Assembly (NCBI GenBank): GCA_040766745.1 | Contig: JAXGPX010000001.1 | Location: 434,001-498,000 of the forward strand | Reading direction: 5' to 3' | Source of the DNA: JAXGPX01 sp040766745 | GTDB taxonomy: Bacteria > Bacillota > Sulfobacillia > Fermentithermobacillales > Fermentithermobacillaceae | Length of the DNA stretch: 64,000 bases | Shown here: positions 25,669-34,535 of the stretch, piece after piece | Layout: every line of letters begins with the position of its first letter | Position numbering within the stretch: position 1 is the stretch's first letter | Program-made: the position numbers and the translations under genes | Notes under the pieces: model-generated | What the model saw: the letters and a program-made list of their open reading frames with translations, nothing else | Databases searched by the model: none | What the model was told of the DNA's origin: nothing

Positions 25669-26636
25669 CTGCGCCTGCCATCATCTTTGTTACTTCCGGA
25701 ATCCTGGGTTGTTTGGGCCTCCGGCTTCCAGGCCGCCCCTACAAGGGTTTGCAAAGCACTTATGCCATGTGAATCGCAGTATTGCTCAAGCCCTTTGACT
25801 ATTTTAATTGGGGCCGCAGGATCTACCAAGACACCGGTTCCAACGGCAACGGCTGATGCTCCTGCCATGATGAACTCCAGGGCATCATCGGAAGTTGATA
25901 CTCCTCCCATTCCGATAACAGGTACAGAAACGGCCTGGGAGACTTCCCACACACACCTAAGCGCTACAGGCTTTATGGCAGGGCCTGACAGGCCTCCTTT
26001 GATATTTCCCAATACAGGTTTCCTGGCTCTTATGTCTATGGCCATTCCTACCAGAGTGTTAACTAAGGAAATGACGTCTGCCCCGCCTTCTGCAGCCGCC
26101 CGTGCAATTGCACCTATGTCCTGGACATTGGGAGTTAGTTTCACAATCAGCGGCCCGTCCCAGTTATGCCTCACTGCCCTGGTTGCTCTGTAGCAAGACC
26201 TGGGGTCAGTACCAAAGGCCATGCCTCCTGCACTCACATTTGGGCATGAAACGTTGACTTCTATGGCAGATACATGAGGAGAGCCGGAAAACATACGGGA
26301 AATCTCGGCAAATTCGTCGTAGGAGTCTCCAGAAATGTTAACGATAATTGGCACACCGAACCGGGCCAGCCAGGGCAGTTTCTCATCGATTACGGCTCTT
26401 GCGCCCGGGTTTTCAAGGCCAATGGAATTAAGGAGTCCGTAAGGGGTCTCGCAAATTCTTGGAGGTGCATTTCCCTTCCTTGGGCGTAAGGTAGTCCCTT
26501 TGACGGTTACAGCCCCAAACCAGCCAATATCCCCTGCCCGGGCGTATTCTTCGCCGTAGCCAAACACACCCGAGGCCGCAATAACAGGGTTCTTGATAAC
26601 CAGGCCGGCTAAATTACATGACAGATCCATCCTCAC
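25665..26636 (-). CDS. pyrD: Dihydroorotate dehydrogenase B, catalytic subunit
   Basis: FMN-dependent class 1B enzyme oxidising dihydroorotate to orotate, working with PyrK to pass electrons to NAD+. The catalytic Cys is in VNVSCPNVSAGG, and the phosphate-binding segments GMGGVSTSDDALEFIMAG and AVAVGTG are present. Length 323 aa (a start at the ATG two codons on, 26630, is equally possible). It is the last gene of the pyr operon and its start overlaps the pyrK stop (GTGA). The stop converges with rqcH without any intergenic terminator. Confidence 0.96.
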   Translation of the reverse strand: MRMDLSCNLAGLVIKNPVIAASGVFGYGEEYARAGDIGWFGAVTVKGTTLRPRKGNAPPRICETPYGLLNSIGLENPGARAVIDEKLPWLARFGVPIIVNISGDSYDEFAEISRMFSGSPHVSAIEVNVSCPNVSAGGMAFGTDPRSCYRATRAVRHNWDGPLIVKLTPNVQDIGAIARAAAEGGADVISLVNTLVGMAIDIRARKPVLGNIKGGLSGPAIKPVALRCVWEVSQAVSVPVIGMGGVSTSDDALEFIMAGASAVAVGTGVLVDPAAPIKIVKGLEQYCDSHGISALQTLVGAAWKPEAQTTQDSGSNKDDGRRS

Positions 26637-27466
26637 TCACTCTCCAGGTCAACGTTGTCTGCGAGAAACACCGGGCCGTCTGTGCATACATGATAGTATC
26701 CTTCCTTAGAGGCGCCGGAAGCTCTGGCGGCGCATCCCTGACACAATCCATAACCGCAAGCCATTCGTTCTTCAAGGGAGATAAAGAGCGGGGCTCCCAC
26801 TTTTCTGAAGATTTGCTTGACCTGTTTGAGCATAGGTTTCGGCCCGCAGGCAATTGCCGCTGTATCTTCTGCCCGGCAATGGCTTTGCCCAAGGGGTAAC
26901 AAGTGTTCTTTCAGCAAATCTGTGGCCAGTCCTTTTACGCCCTCGCTTCCGTCTTCAGTAGCCAGGAATACCTGGCAGCCTTTGTTTCTCAAGCAAGCTG
27001 TATCCATGAGTTGGTTTGCAGATTTTACACCATAGAATAGCAATACGTTTGTGCCCTTTTTCCGGGCAATTGATGCAAGGGGCAAGAGAGGAGCCAGCCC
27101 GGTTCCGCCTGCGATCAAAACAAGGTTACTTCTGCATTCCAACTTGCTCATATCCATGCCGTTCCCAAGAGGGCCCAAGACGTTGACAGTCTGCCCCGGT
27201 GTCCACTCAGACATTATCCTGGTGCCAAGCCCGACTACAGCCCATGTTATTTCGATGGCCCCTGTTTCTGAATCGATTGCAGACAAGCCAAAAGGCCTTC
27301 TTAGTAAGGGGGCCCCCTCTTCTCTTACCATTACGTTCACAAACTGCATGGGCTTTGACCTTGAAGCAATTTGCGGCGCGTGTAAAATGGCTTTATATAC
27401 ATTTCCTTGAGCCTTATCTATGGAGATCAGCCGGGCCTTTACATCGAATACTTCCCTGGAACTCAT
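26633..27466 (-). CDS. pyrK: Dihydroorotate dehydrogenase B, electron transfer subunit
   Basis: FAD and [2Fe-2S] subunit that couples PyrD to NAD+. The ferredoxin-reductase-like N-terminal FAD domain has LLRRPFGLS. The NAD domain has LIAGGTGLAPLLPLA. The iron-sulfur cysteines follow the pattern CGYGLCQGC with a fourth Cys in YYHVC. The start ATG overlaps the pyrC stop (ATGA), giving 277 aa; the longest frame runs 25 codons into pyrC and is rejected. Fourth gene of the pyr operon. Confidence 0.95.
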   Translation of the reverse strand: MSSREVFDVKARLISIDKAQGNVYKAILHAPQIASRSKPMQFVNVMVREEGAPLLRRPFGLSAIDSETGAIEITWAVVGLGTRIMSEWTPGQTVNVLGPLGNGMDMSKLECRSNLVLIAGGTGLAPLLPLASIARKKGTNVLLFYGVKSANQLMDTACLRNKGCQVFLATEDGSEGVKGLATDLLKEHLLPLGQSHCRAEDTAAIACGPKPMLKQVKQIFRKVGAPLFISLEERMACGYGLCQGCAARASGASKEGYYHVCTDGPVFLADNVDLESE

Positions 27467-28767
27467 ACTGTCAATCTCCTGTTCACCATAACGATTCTCC
27501 CGCCTACAATGGTTGCATGGGCCGCCCCTGTTAGCCTCCATCCTGCAAACGGAGTATTCTTGCCTCTGGACATAAATCGCCTGGGATCAATAGAGTGTTC
27601 ACATGCGGGGTCTATGATTGTGATGTCAGCCGCAGACCCTTCAGATAGGGATCCTCCTGGAACTCCCAGGATTCTCGCTGGATTCAGGCTCATGGTCTCA
27701 GCCATTTTCATCCAATCAATTAAACCCGGTAGGACAAGTTTGTCGATTACAAGTCCAACTGATGTCTCAAGGCCGCTTATGCCAAAGTCAGCATAGTCGT
27801 ACTCGACCCATTTGTCGTCAATATGGTGAGGTGCATGGTCACTGGCTATGGCATCTATTGTACCGTCTGACAGGCCCAGAAGAAGGGCTTCTACATCTTC
27901 TTTGCTCCTAAGCGGTGGGTTTACTTTGGTGTTCGTATCGTAACCCGATTCAATGACCAGGTCTTCTGTGAGTACCAGGTGGTGAGGTGTAACCTCACAT
28001 GTAACGTTTATTCCTTTGGCTTTTGCTAACCTTACCAGGCCGACAGAGTTCTTGGTTGAAATATGGGCAAGGTGAAGCCGGCCTCCGGTAAGCCTGGCCA
28101 TAAGAATGTCCCTGGCTATTGCAACTTCTTCAGATTCTCCGGGTACGCCTCTCAATCCTGATATGGTTGAAACCAGCCCGTAGTTGATTTGCCCGTTTTC
28201 TGATAGGGATTCGTCCTCAGGGTGGTCGATTAGCACAGCATCAAAGGATTTCAAGTATTCCAGGGCGCAACGGAGGACTTCTGCGCTGGCTACAGGAGAT
28301 CCGTCGTCGGAAAATGCAACTGCTCCTGCTGCGTTCATTTCGCCCATCTCTGCCAGTTCTTTTCCTGCCCGGTTCTTGGTGACTGCTCCAATTGGGTATA
28401 CCCTTACCAAACCAGACTTTCTGGCCCTTTCTGCGATCTTGGACACTACTGAGTCATTGTCGCATGCAGGCTCTGTATTTGGCATACACGCAACTGCAGT
28501 GAAACCGCCCATTGCTGCTGCCTGTGTACCGCTTTCTATGTCTTCTTTATATTCAAATCCAGGCTCCCGAAGGTGCACATGCATATCAATCAAGCCAGGC
28601 ATGACGATTTTCCCTGTTGCATCAAGGACTGCTATGCCATTCTCAGGGGCCAGGCTTTCTGCTATTTTCGAGACTTTCCCATCGAGTATCAGCACATCAA
28701 GTTCTTGGTCAGTATGGGTTGACGGGTCTATTACCCTTCCCCCTTTGATTAGTAGATCATTTGCCAT
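27463..28767 (-). CDS. pyrC: Dihydroorotase
   Basis: Zinc amidohydrolase that cyclises carbamoyl aspartate to dihydroorotate; type I (allantoinase-like) enzyme of 434 aa. Metal motifs: DMHVHLREPG near residue 60, the usual His residues in IDHPEDESLS and LAHIST, and the catalytic Asp in AIASDHAPHH. Start and stop are tightly coupled: it begins in the pyrB stop (TAATG) and ends in the pyrK start (ATGA). Confidence 0.97.
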   Translation of the reverse strand: MANDLLIKGGRVIDPSTHTDQELDVLILDGKVSKIAESLAPENGIAVLDATGKIVMPGLIDMHVHLREPGFEYKEDIESGTQAAAMGGFTAVACMPNTEPACDNDSVVSKIAERARKSGLVRVYPIGAVTKNRAGKELAEMGEMNAAGAVAFSDDGSPVASAEVLRCALEYLKSFDAVLIDHPEDESLSENGQINYGLVSTISGLRGVPGESEEVAIARDILMARLTGGRLHLAHISTKNSVGLVRLAKAKGINVTCEVTPHHLVLTEDLVIESGYDTNTKVNPPLRSKEDVEALLLGLSDGTIDAIASDHAPHHIDDKWVEYDYADFGISGLETSVGLVIDKLVLPGLIDWMKMAETMSLNPARILGVPGGSLSEGSAADITIIDPACEHSIDPRRFMSRGKNTPFAGWRLTGAAHATIVGGRIVMVNRRLTV

Positions 28768-29690
28768 TACTCTCTACCTCCCAGGATGAGATAAAGAACT
28801 GCCATTCTTATGGCTACACCGCTGGTTACCTGGTCCAATATTACTGATTTTGTTGAGTCTGCAAGATCAGTGGTTATTTCAACTCCCCGGTTCATAGGGC
28901 CCGGGTGCATGATTATGGCATCATCCTTAGCGTAAGCAAATTTTTGCCTATCAAGGCCGAAAAAGTCACGGTACTCCCGTTTTGACGGGAACAGGCTCTT
29001 GGTTTGACGTTCTAGCTGTAACCTGAGCACGTATACGACGTCTGCACCTTCTATAGCCTCTTCAGGCCTGGAGAATGCTTTGACTCCCAGAGACTCAATC
29101 TCAGGAGGGAGCAATGTTGACGGCCCTGCCACAGATACTTCCGCACCCATCTTGGTAAGGCCGAATATGTTTGACCGGGCAACCCTTGAGTGTGCGATGT
29201 CGCCGAGTATTGCCACTTTGAGGCCTCTGATTCCTGGCTTGTAATCAAGTACAGTAAAAATGTCTAATAGCCCTTGTGTAGGGTGTTCATGCATTCCGTC
29301 TCCTGCATTTACTACAGGGACATCGAGGACTTTCGAAAGAAAGTGGCAGGAACCTGAAACGCTGTGCCTCATTATCACAAGGTCTACACCCATAACTTCC
29401 AGGTTTCTGGCTGTATCTGCAAGTGTTTCACCCTTTTTTACTGAGGAGGTAGCAGTAGAAATCGAGACTGCGTCTGCCGACATGTACCTTGCCGCAAGCT
29501 CAAATGATGTCTTGGTTCTGGTAGAATTTTCGTAAAACAATGTGCATATTACTTTTCCACGCAAGGTGGGGACTTTCTTTATTGGACGTGAGAGAATTTC
29601 TTTAAGAGAGCGGGCTGTAGACAGTACTGATTCCATGTCTTCAGGCGTCATCTCTCGTAAGGATAGAAGGTCCTTTCCCCTAAGTGACAA
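28767..29690 (-). CDS. pyrB: Aspartate carbamoyltransferase, catalytic subunit
   Basis: Condenses carbamoyl phosphate and aspartate, the committed step of pyrimidine synthesis. 307 aa. The carbamoyl-phosphate motif is ENSTRTKTSFELA, with HPTQGLLDIFT and MHPGPMNRGVEI as further landmarks. No pyrI regulatory subunit is encoded nearby, as expected for a PyrR-controlled Firmicutes operon. It is 63 bp downstream of pyrR; that gap shows no strong second attenuator to my eye. Confidence 0.97.
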   Translation of the reverse strand: MSLRGKDLLSLREMTPEDMESVLSTARSLKEILSRPIKKVPTLRGKVICTLFYENSTRTKTSFELAARYMSADAVSISTATSSVKKGETLADTARNLEVMGVDLVIMRHSVSGSCHFLSKVLDVPVVNAGDGMHEHPTQGLLDIFTVLDYKPGIRGLKVAILGDIAHSRVARSNIFGLTKMGAEVSVAGPSTLLPPEIESLGVKAFSRPEEAIEGADVVYVLRLQLERQTKSLFPSKREYRDFFGLDRQKFAYAKDDAIIMHPGPMNRGVEITTDLADSTKSVILDQVTSGVAIRMAVLYLILGGRE

Positions 29691-29753
29691 ATCTGTGACC
29701 CTCCCACTGAATCAGAATTGGTTCTGTGTTCTATGGTTGCACCAAACAGGTGC

Positions 29754-30305
29754 CTACTGCTCAAGTTCTTCTGATATGACCACTTGCTCGACTTCATCGA
29801 TTTCTGAAAGACGCACGTGGATAACTTCCTTCCGCGAGGTAGGAACGTTTTTTCCGACGTAATCTGCCCTTATTGGGATTTCTCTGTGCCCCCTGTCAAT
29901 TAGCACTGCAAGCTGAATACACTGGGGCCTACCAAGGTCGATGATAGCATCGAGGGCAGCACGGACGGTTCTTCCTGTGTAGAGGACATCGTCTACAAGT
30001 ACTACCACTTTGTCTGCGATGTCGAAAGGCAGATGAGTTCTGCCCACGTGGGGTTGGTCAAATCTGAGAGTTAGGTCATCTCTGTAAAGAGTGATGTCCA
30101 GTTCCCCAACCGGCACCTCAAAGTTCTCACTGTCTTTCAATGTATCGTGAAGCCTGTGGGCCAAAGGCACGCCCCGCCTCCTTATTCCTACAAGAACAAC
30201 GTTATCAAGGCCCTTGTTTTTCTCAACAATTTCGTGGGCTATACGTACCAGGGCCCTCCTGATTCCGTCTTTATCCATGATTTCAGCTTTATCGATGAGA
30301 TTCAT
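29754..30305 (-). CDS. pyrR: Pyrimidine operon attenuation protein / uracil phosphoribosyltransferase
   Basis: RNA-binding attenuation regulator that senses UMP/UTP and PRPP and has uracil phosphoribosyltransferase activity. 183 aa. The PRPP loop is VVLVDDVLYTGRTVRAALD, and the family start IDKAEIMDKDGIRRALVRIAHE is normal. The ATG follows AGGGAGG. First gene of pyrRBCKD. Its own leader contains a PyrR-binding sequence and a terminator (30393-30473), so the operon is autoregulated. Confidence 0.97.
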   Translation of the reverse strand: MNLIDKAEIMDKDGIRRALVRIAHEIVEKNKGLDNVVLVGIRRRGVPLAHRLHDTLKDSENFEVPVGELDITLYRDDLTLRFDQPHVGRTHLPFDIADKVVVLVDDVLYTGRTVRAALDAIIDLGRPQCIQLAVLIDRGHREIPIRADYVGKNVPTSRKEVIHVRLSEIDEVEQVVISEELEQ

Positions 30306-30392
30306 TTTTCTATACCTCCCTATTTTGAAAACAGCCTTGATTCCTTAAAACAGTTCTAGTTAAGTATCCCCTTAGGACTAAAAATCCTAACT

Positions 30393-30473
30393 AAAAAGAA
30401 AAATCTCCGCTGGGCTTGTTTCCCGCAGAGAGTCTTCTCATTTAGTTTCGCCTCCTTTTCGCCTCTCGGGGCC
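30393..30473 (-). promoter_or_regulatory. PyrR-controlled attenuator of the pyr operon
   Basis: The minus-strand leader has a PyrR-binding loop sequence at 30473-30460 (CCCCGAGAGGC core), matching the known consensus with conserved CC-G-GAGG. About 30 nt later comes an intrinsic terminator: stem TCTCTGCGGG / CCCAGCGGAGA (30404-30431, one bulge and one G-U pair) and TTTTTCTTTTT (30403-30393). A second small hairpin TTAGGA/TCCTAA lies at 30372-30390. Binding of PyrR-UMP would favour the terminator. Confidence 0.85.
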
Positions 30474-30510
30474 AAATTAAAGGACCGGCAATATTAACTT
30501 GTCCAGCCGA

Positions 30511-30540
30511 ATGATAATGCAAGATAAGCCAGAGCGTCAA
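30511..30540 (-). promoter_or_regulatory. pyr operon promoter
   Basis: Minus strand -35 TTGACG (30540-30535) and -10 TATCAT (30516-30511), 18-nt spacer. It sits about 40 nt before the PyrR-binding site. Confidence 0.7.
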
Positions 30541-30571
30541 GAGTTTCTTAGTGCTTTTTTCATGAAATGGT

Positions 30572-30598
30572 CGGGGAGCCCGTTTTCATGGCTCCCCG
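30572..30598 (-). terminator. ileS terminator hairpin
   Basis: Perfect 9-bp stem CGGGGAGCC / GGCTCCCCG with a 9-nt loop, 29 bp beyond the ileS stop. The U-run after it is poor (ACCATTTCATG). Confidence 0.6.
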
Positions 30599-30626
30599 TA
30601 ATATCTCTTATATAGTTAAAGGGCTG

Positions 30627-33600
30627 CTATGGCTCTACCCGTTTGACAGAGATGATTGCCTGGTGGCCGTTAATATCCCACCTGTCGCCGTCGATTTCAC
30701 CAGATGCAAGATCAAGGTTGTCACAAAGGGTGTCACCCTTAATGTAATCCAAATGCCTCTTCACAGCGCAAATGACGTCTTCGTCGCTGGAAATGGCCAT
30801 GTTGATGTGGTCGGTAACGTTGAATCCAAGGTTTCTGCGCATGGTCTGAACCTTAGAGACTATCTCCCTTGCGATACCTTCCCATTCAAGATCCTGGCCT
30901 ATTTCTGTATCCAAAATAACGAAGGTGTCGTTTTCGACCTCTACAGCAAACCCTTCTCTGGCTTTGATCCGAATATCAATGTCTTCTTTGTCTAGTACTA
31001 CCTGCCGGCCATCAATTGTGGCCGGAAATTTGCCCTGGGTTTCAACTATTCTTGCTACCTCGGCAGCATCTGCATGGCCAAGGGCGCCTATGATTCCCCT
31101 GAGGTGTTTTCCGTATTTTGGGCCTGCTACAGGAAGATTCGGCCTTACTTCGTAGGACACATAGTCACTCATGGTGCTTACGTACTCGATTTCTTTGACA
31201 TTGAGTTCTTCTTTAACCAGCTCTTCCATGCTGCCCAGTACGCCGTGGTGCTTTTCGTTAACCATCAACTTGCGAAGCGGCTGCCTGACTTTTATCTGTA
31301 CCTTGTTTCTGATGGACCTGCCAAGGGATACCAGAGTGATCACAAGGCCCATCCTCTCTTCCAGTTCAGAGTCTATTAGCGCTTCATTTACTTCAGGGTA
31401 TGCTTCAAAATGAACTGATTCCAGGGCTTTTCCCCCGGTCAGGTTGAGATAGATGTCTTCTGAGATAAAAGGAGCAAAAGGCGCCATGAGCTTAGACAAC
31501 GCAAGAAGCACTTCATACAACGTAAGGTATGCCGATTTCTTATCTGTATCGAACTCATTGGACCAGAATCGTTCACGGCTCCTTCGAACATGCCAGTTGC
31601 TGACTTCATCAATAAGAAATGCCCCTATACTCCTTACAATCTTTGTGAGCTCATACTCAGGCATGTTTTCGTTAACCTGTTTGATTAGGGTATTTAGCCT
31701 AGAGATAATCCAGCGATCGATCTCGGGCCTGTCTTTGACAGGGATATTCAATGCAGCCGGGTTCAGCTTATCTATGTTGGCATACATGACGAAAAACGAG
31801 TACACATTAATAAGAGTTCCAAAAAACCGGGAAGCCACTTCCCTTATGCCATCTTCGTCAAACCTGGTAGGAACCCAGGGGGGCGAGACAGCCAGAAGGT
31901 ACCATCTTAACGTGTCAGCCCCAAACTTATCTATGAGCTGCCAGGGATCTACAGTATTCCCTTTGGATTTTGACATTTTCTGCCCGTGTTTGTCCAGGAC
32001 TAAATCGTTAACCAGGACTTCCTTGTAAGCCGGTTCATCAAACAAGAATGTTGATATGGCCAAAAGTGAGTAGAACCAGCCTCTTGTTTGATCCAACCCT
32101 TCACAGATAAAATCTGCAGGGAAAAGATTCTTAAAATCCTCTTTATGCTCGAATGGGTAGTGCCATTGGGCGTATGGCATTGAACCTGAGTCAAACCAGC
32201 AATCAATGACTTCAGGTGTTCTCTCCATGCGGCCTCCACACGAGCACTTGAGGTATATGTTGTCTACATAAGGCCTGTGAAGATCCACGGCCTTGACGTC
32301 AAGGGGCTCAATTGCATATCTTGCCAGTTCCTCCCTGGATCCTATGGACTGCAACTTGCCGCATTTTTCGCATTTCCAGATATTAAGGGGGGTTCCCCAG
32401 TACCTGTTGCGTGAAAGTGACCAGTCTACAAGGTTCTCCAGCCAGTTGCCAAAGCGGCCTGAGCCTATATGGTCCGGAAACCATTTTATCTTCTCATTAT
32501 TTGCAATCAGCCTGTCCTGGAATTTGGTTGTTTCGATATACCAGGATTTTCTGGCGTAGTACAAAAGCGGCGTATCGCACCTCCAGCAGTGAGGGTAAGA
32601 GTGAATAATCCGCTCGGTTTCAAACAGCTTGCCATCGCGCCTGAGCTTTCTTGTGATTTCCCTGTCAGCATCCTTCACGAACATTCCTGCCCAATCGCTC
32701 ACAGAATCTACGAATTTGCCCTGTTCATCTACAAGGTGCAGCATGGGCAAACCGTATTCCTGGCATACCTTGTAGTCATCTTCTCCGTATGCTGGGGCAA
32801 TATGAACCAATCCTGTGCCGTTGTCGGTGGAGACATAGTCTGCACATGTTACATAGAAAGCTTTGGAATCAGGTATCACAAAAGGAAACAGCTGTTCATA
32901 TTCTAGGAACTCCATTTCCTTTCCCGGAAATTCCCCTATGATTTCAGGATTTTCCCCAAAAATTGCAGCAGCCCGTTCCTTGACCACATAATATACGTCA
33001 CCTTCATGCAAAATTTTGACATAGGTGTAATTGGGATTGACTGCTACACCTACGTTGGAAGGAAGTGTCCAGGGTGTGGTCGTCCATACCAAGAGGTATT
33101 CGTTATCCTTGCCCTTGGCCTTCAATTTCACATAAATTGAATCCACACTTTCTTCTTTGTATCCTTGAGCCACTTCATGGGATGCAAGGGGAGTACCGCA
33201 ACGAGGGCAATAGGGCATAACCTTGTGCCCTTCGTAAATCAACCCTGCGTCAAAGAATTTCTTTAGAATCCACCACACAGTTTCTATATAGTCATTATCC
33301 AAAGTCACATATGGGTCATCCATGTCAATCCAGTAAGCTATCCGTTCAGTCAGTTTTCGCCATTCTTTCTCGTATGTGAAGACAGACTGGCGGCATTTCT
33401 TATTGAACGGTTCAATTCCGTAGTCCTCTATTTCCTGTTTAGACGATATGCCAAGCTGCTTCTCTACCTCGATCTCCACAGGAAGCCCGTGGGTATCCCA
33501 CCCTGCCTTCCGCTTGACCTGGTAGCCCTGCATAGTCTTGTAGCGGCATACTGTATCTTTTAGGGTCCTGGCCAGAACATGGTGGATTCCAGGCCGTCCG

Positions 33601-33758
33601 TTGGCCGTAGGCGGACCCTCGTAAAATATGAACTGGGGCCTTCCTTCACGAATCGATACACTCCTGGCAGATATGTCGTTTGAGTTCCAGTAATCGAGGA
33701 CGGCGTTTTCAGTATCGTTCACCGGCCTTTTCGGGTCCACTTCTTTGAAGTTTCCCAT
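30627..33758 (-). CDS. ileS: Isoleucine--tRNA ligase (long, type 2 form)
   Basis: Class I synthetase of 1043 aa. The HIGH-type motif is GIHHVL after EGPPTANGRPG, and the KMSKS motif is intact (GQKMSKSKGN). The editing domain is present (WTTTPWTLPSNV). Zinc-site cysteine pairs in the insert are CEKCGK and CSCGGR. The length and the GPPTANGRPG signature indicate the IleS2 clade, which resembles the eukaryotic enzyme and includes the mupirocin-tolerant forms; that clade call is from memory of the family. The ATG follows GGAGGTAATGACC. Expression is controlled by an Ile T-box in front (33799-34105). Confidence 0.96.
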   Translation of the reverse strand: MGNFKEVDPKRPVNDTENAVLDYWNSNDISARSVSIREGRPQFIFYEGPPTANGRPGIHHVLARTLKDTVCRYKTMQGYQVKRKAGWDTHGLPVEIEVEKQLGISSKQEIEDYGIEPFNKKCRQSVFTYEKEWRKLTERIAYWIDMDDPYVTLDNDYIETVWWILKKFFDAGLIYEGHKVMPYCPRCGTPLASHEVAQGYKEESVDSIYVKLKAKGKDNEYLLVWTTTPWTLPSNVGVAVNPNYTYVKILHEGDVYYVVKERAAAIFGENPEIIGEFPGKEMEFLEYEQLFPFVIPDSKAFYVTCADYVSTDNGTGLVHIAPAYGEDDYKVCQEYGLPMLHLVDEQGKFVDSVSDWAGMFVKDADREITRKLRRDGKLFETERIIHSYPHCWRCDTPLLYYARKSWYIETTKFQDRLIANNEKIKWFPDHIGSGRFGNWLENLVDWSLSRNRYWGTPLNIWKCEKCGKLQSIGSREELARYAIEPLDVKAVDLHRPYVDNIYLKCSCGGRMERTPEVIDCWFDSGSMPYAQWHYPFEHKEDFKNLFPADFICEGLDQTRGWFYSLLAISTFLFDEPAYKEVLVNDLVLDKHGQKMSKSKGNTVDPWQLIDKFGADTLRWYLLAVSPPWVPTRFDEDGIREVASRFFGTLINVYSFFVMYANIDKLNPAALNIPVKDRPEIDRWIISRLNTLIKQVNENMPEYELTKIVRSIGAFLIDEVSNWHVRRSRERFWSNEFDTDKKSAYLTLYEVLLALSKLMAPFAPFISEDIYLNLTGGKALESVHFEAYPEVNEALIDSELEERMGLVITLVSLGRSIRNKVQIKVRQPLRKLMVNEKHHGVLGSMEELVKEELNVKEIEYVSTMSDYVSYEVRPNLPVAGPKYGKHLRGIIGALGHADAAEVARIVETQGKFPATIDGRQVVLDKEDIDIRIKAREGFAVEVENDTFVILDTEIGQDLEWEGIAREIVSKVQTMRRNLGFNVTDHINMAISSDEDVICAVKRHLDYIKGDTLCDNLDLASGEIDGDRWDINGHQAIISVKRVEP

Positions 33759-33798
33759 GGTCATTACCTCCAAGTGTTGCTTTCATAATCATGTCCAA

Positions 33799-34105
33799 AT
33801 AAAAAATCGCCCCGAAAGGGACGACTCGTGCCGTGGTACCACCCACTTTAGCCGCAGGCCATGAAACGCTTCAAAATTCAGCGGTGGCAGACGCTGCATT
33901 TCACAGGTTCCGCATACCTCACGGCTTACTGGCGGCTCACTCTTACGCCCTGTAACGTGGGCAAAACGGGTTAGCTTACTGCGTTTTTCAGCTACCGGCT
34001 CAGGGGTGATATTCGAAAGGGCTTTGCACCGGCTTTCCACCAGACGCCGGCTCTCTGAGGCCAGTCCCCAACTACTCGTCCCCGTCACTGCCTTTGGCCA
34101 GATAA
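33799..34105 (-). promoter_or_regulatory. T-box riboswitch (isoleucine) for ileS
   Basis: Minus-strand leader with all T-box parts. Stem I begins near 34105 with GTGACGGGGACGAGTA. The specifier region AATATCACC gives codon ATC (Ile) at 34010-34008. The T-box core TGGGTGGTACCACGG lies at 33845-33831. A terminator stem TCGTCCC/GGGGCGA (33824-33807) is followed by TTTTTTATTT. Uncharged tRNA-Ile would favour the antiterminator. 34106-34259 holds the probable promoter (TTGTTG, 17 nt, TTATCA, overlapping a 12-bp palindrome at 34128-34139) and no gene. Confidence 0.93.
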
Positions 34106-34259
34106 GTATTTTGATAATACTACTATATGTTGTACAACAAGTCGAGCTTTCAATCAAATAATGGATGTTACCCGCACGTGCTTTGAGTTTTAATGGATTT
34201 CTATACACATGTGGCATATTGCAGAGAACAACGATTAACATATGTTCGGGGAAATAAGA

Positions 34260-34344
34260 TGGTGTCGGGAGCGGGAATCGAACCCGCACGGGATTGCCCA
34301 TACGCCCCTCAAACGTACGCGTCTGCCTGTTCCGCCATCCCGAC
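34260..34344 (-). tRNA. tRNA-Leu (GAG)
   Basis: Class II tRNA of 85 nt with encoded CCA (34262-34260). Acceptor stem GTCGGGA/TCCCGAC; anticodon stem TACGT/GCGTA with loop TTGAGGG, anticodon GAG reading CTC/CTT; long variable arm; T arm GCGGG-TTCGATT-CCCGC. It is transcribed from the promoter at 34370-34398 towards ileS. Confidence 0.95.
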
Positions 34345-34369
34345 ACACTTGGGTAAATCAGCAAGTTAT

Positions 34370-34398
34370 ACTATACCTCCACGTTCCGCAGGTGTCAA
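34370..34398 (-). promoter_or_regulatory. Consensus promoter of tRNA-Leu (GAG)
   Basis: -35 TTGACA (34398-34393), exactly 17 nt, -10 TATAGT (34375-34370), 26 nt ahead of the tRNA 5' end. Confidence 0.85.
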
Positions 34399-34535
34399 CC
34401 GGTTTTGAACCGGGTCAGAGCCGCACTTTTACACTAATTGCAGTACCTCGAAGGATTCCGGGCCATCACCGTCGAAGGAAGATGGTCAAAGAGTATCATG
34501 TGGCAGTAATAGATTCACTAATGAGGAGCAATTTT

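Noticed and set aside
34128..34139. 12-bp palindrome TGTTGTACAACA near the ileS promoter
   Set aside because: It overlaps a plausible -35 element but a single short palindrome is weak evidence for an operator; mentioned only within the T-box entry.
33789..34364. 191-aa minus-strand ORF before ileS
   Set aside because: It covers the T-box leader and the tRNA-Leu gene, so it is a chance open frame.
34242..34535. Long N-terminal extension of the sigma-54 activator
   Set aside because: The upstream part of the open frame is the antisense of the tRNA-Leu gene and its promoter; a good ribosome site supports the start at 34536.
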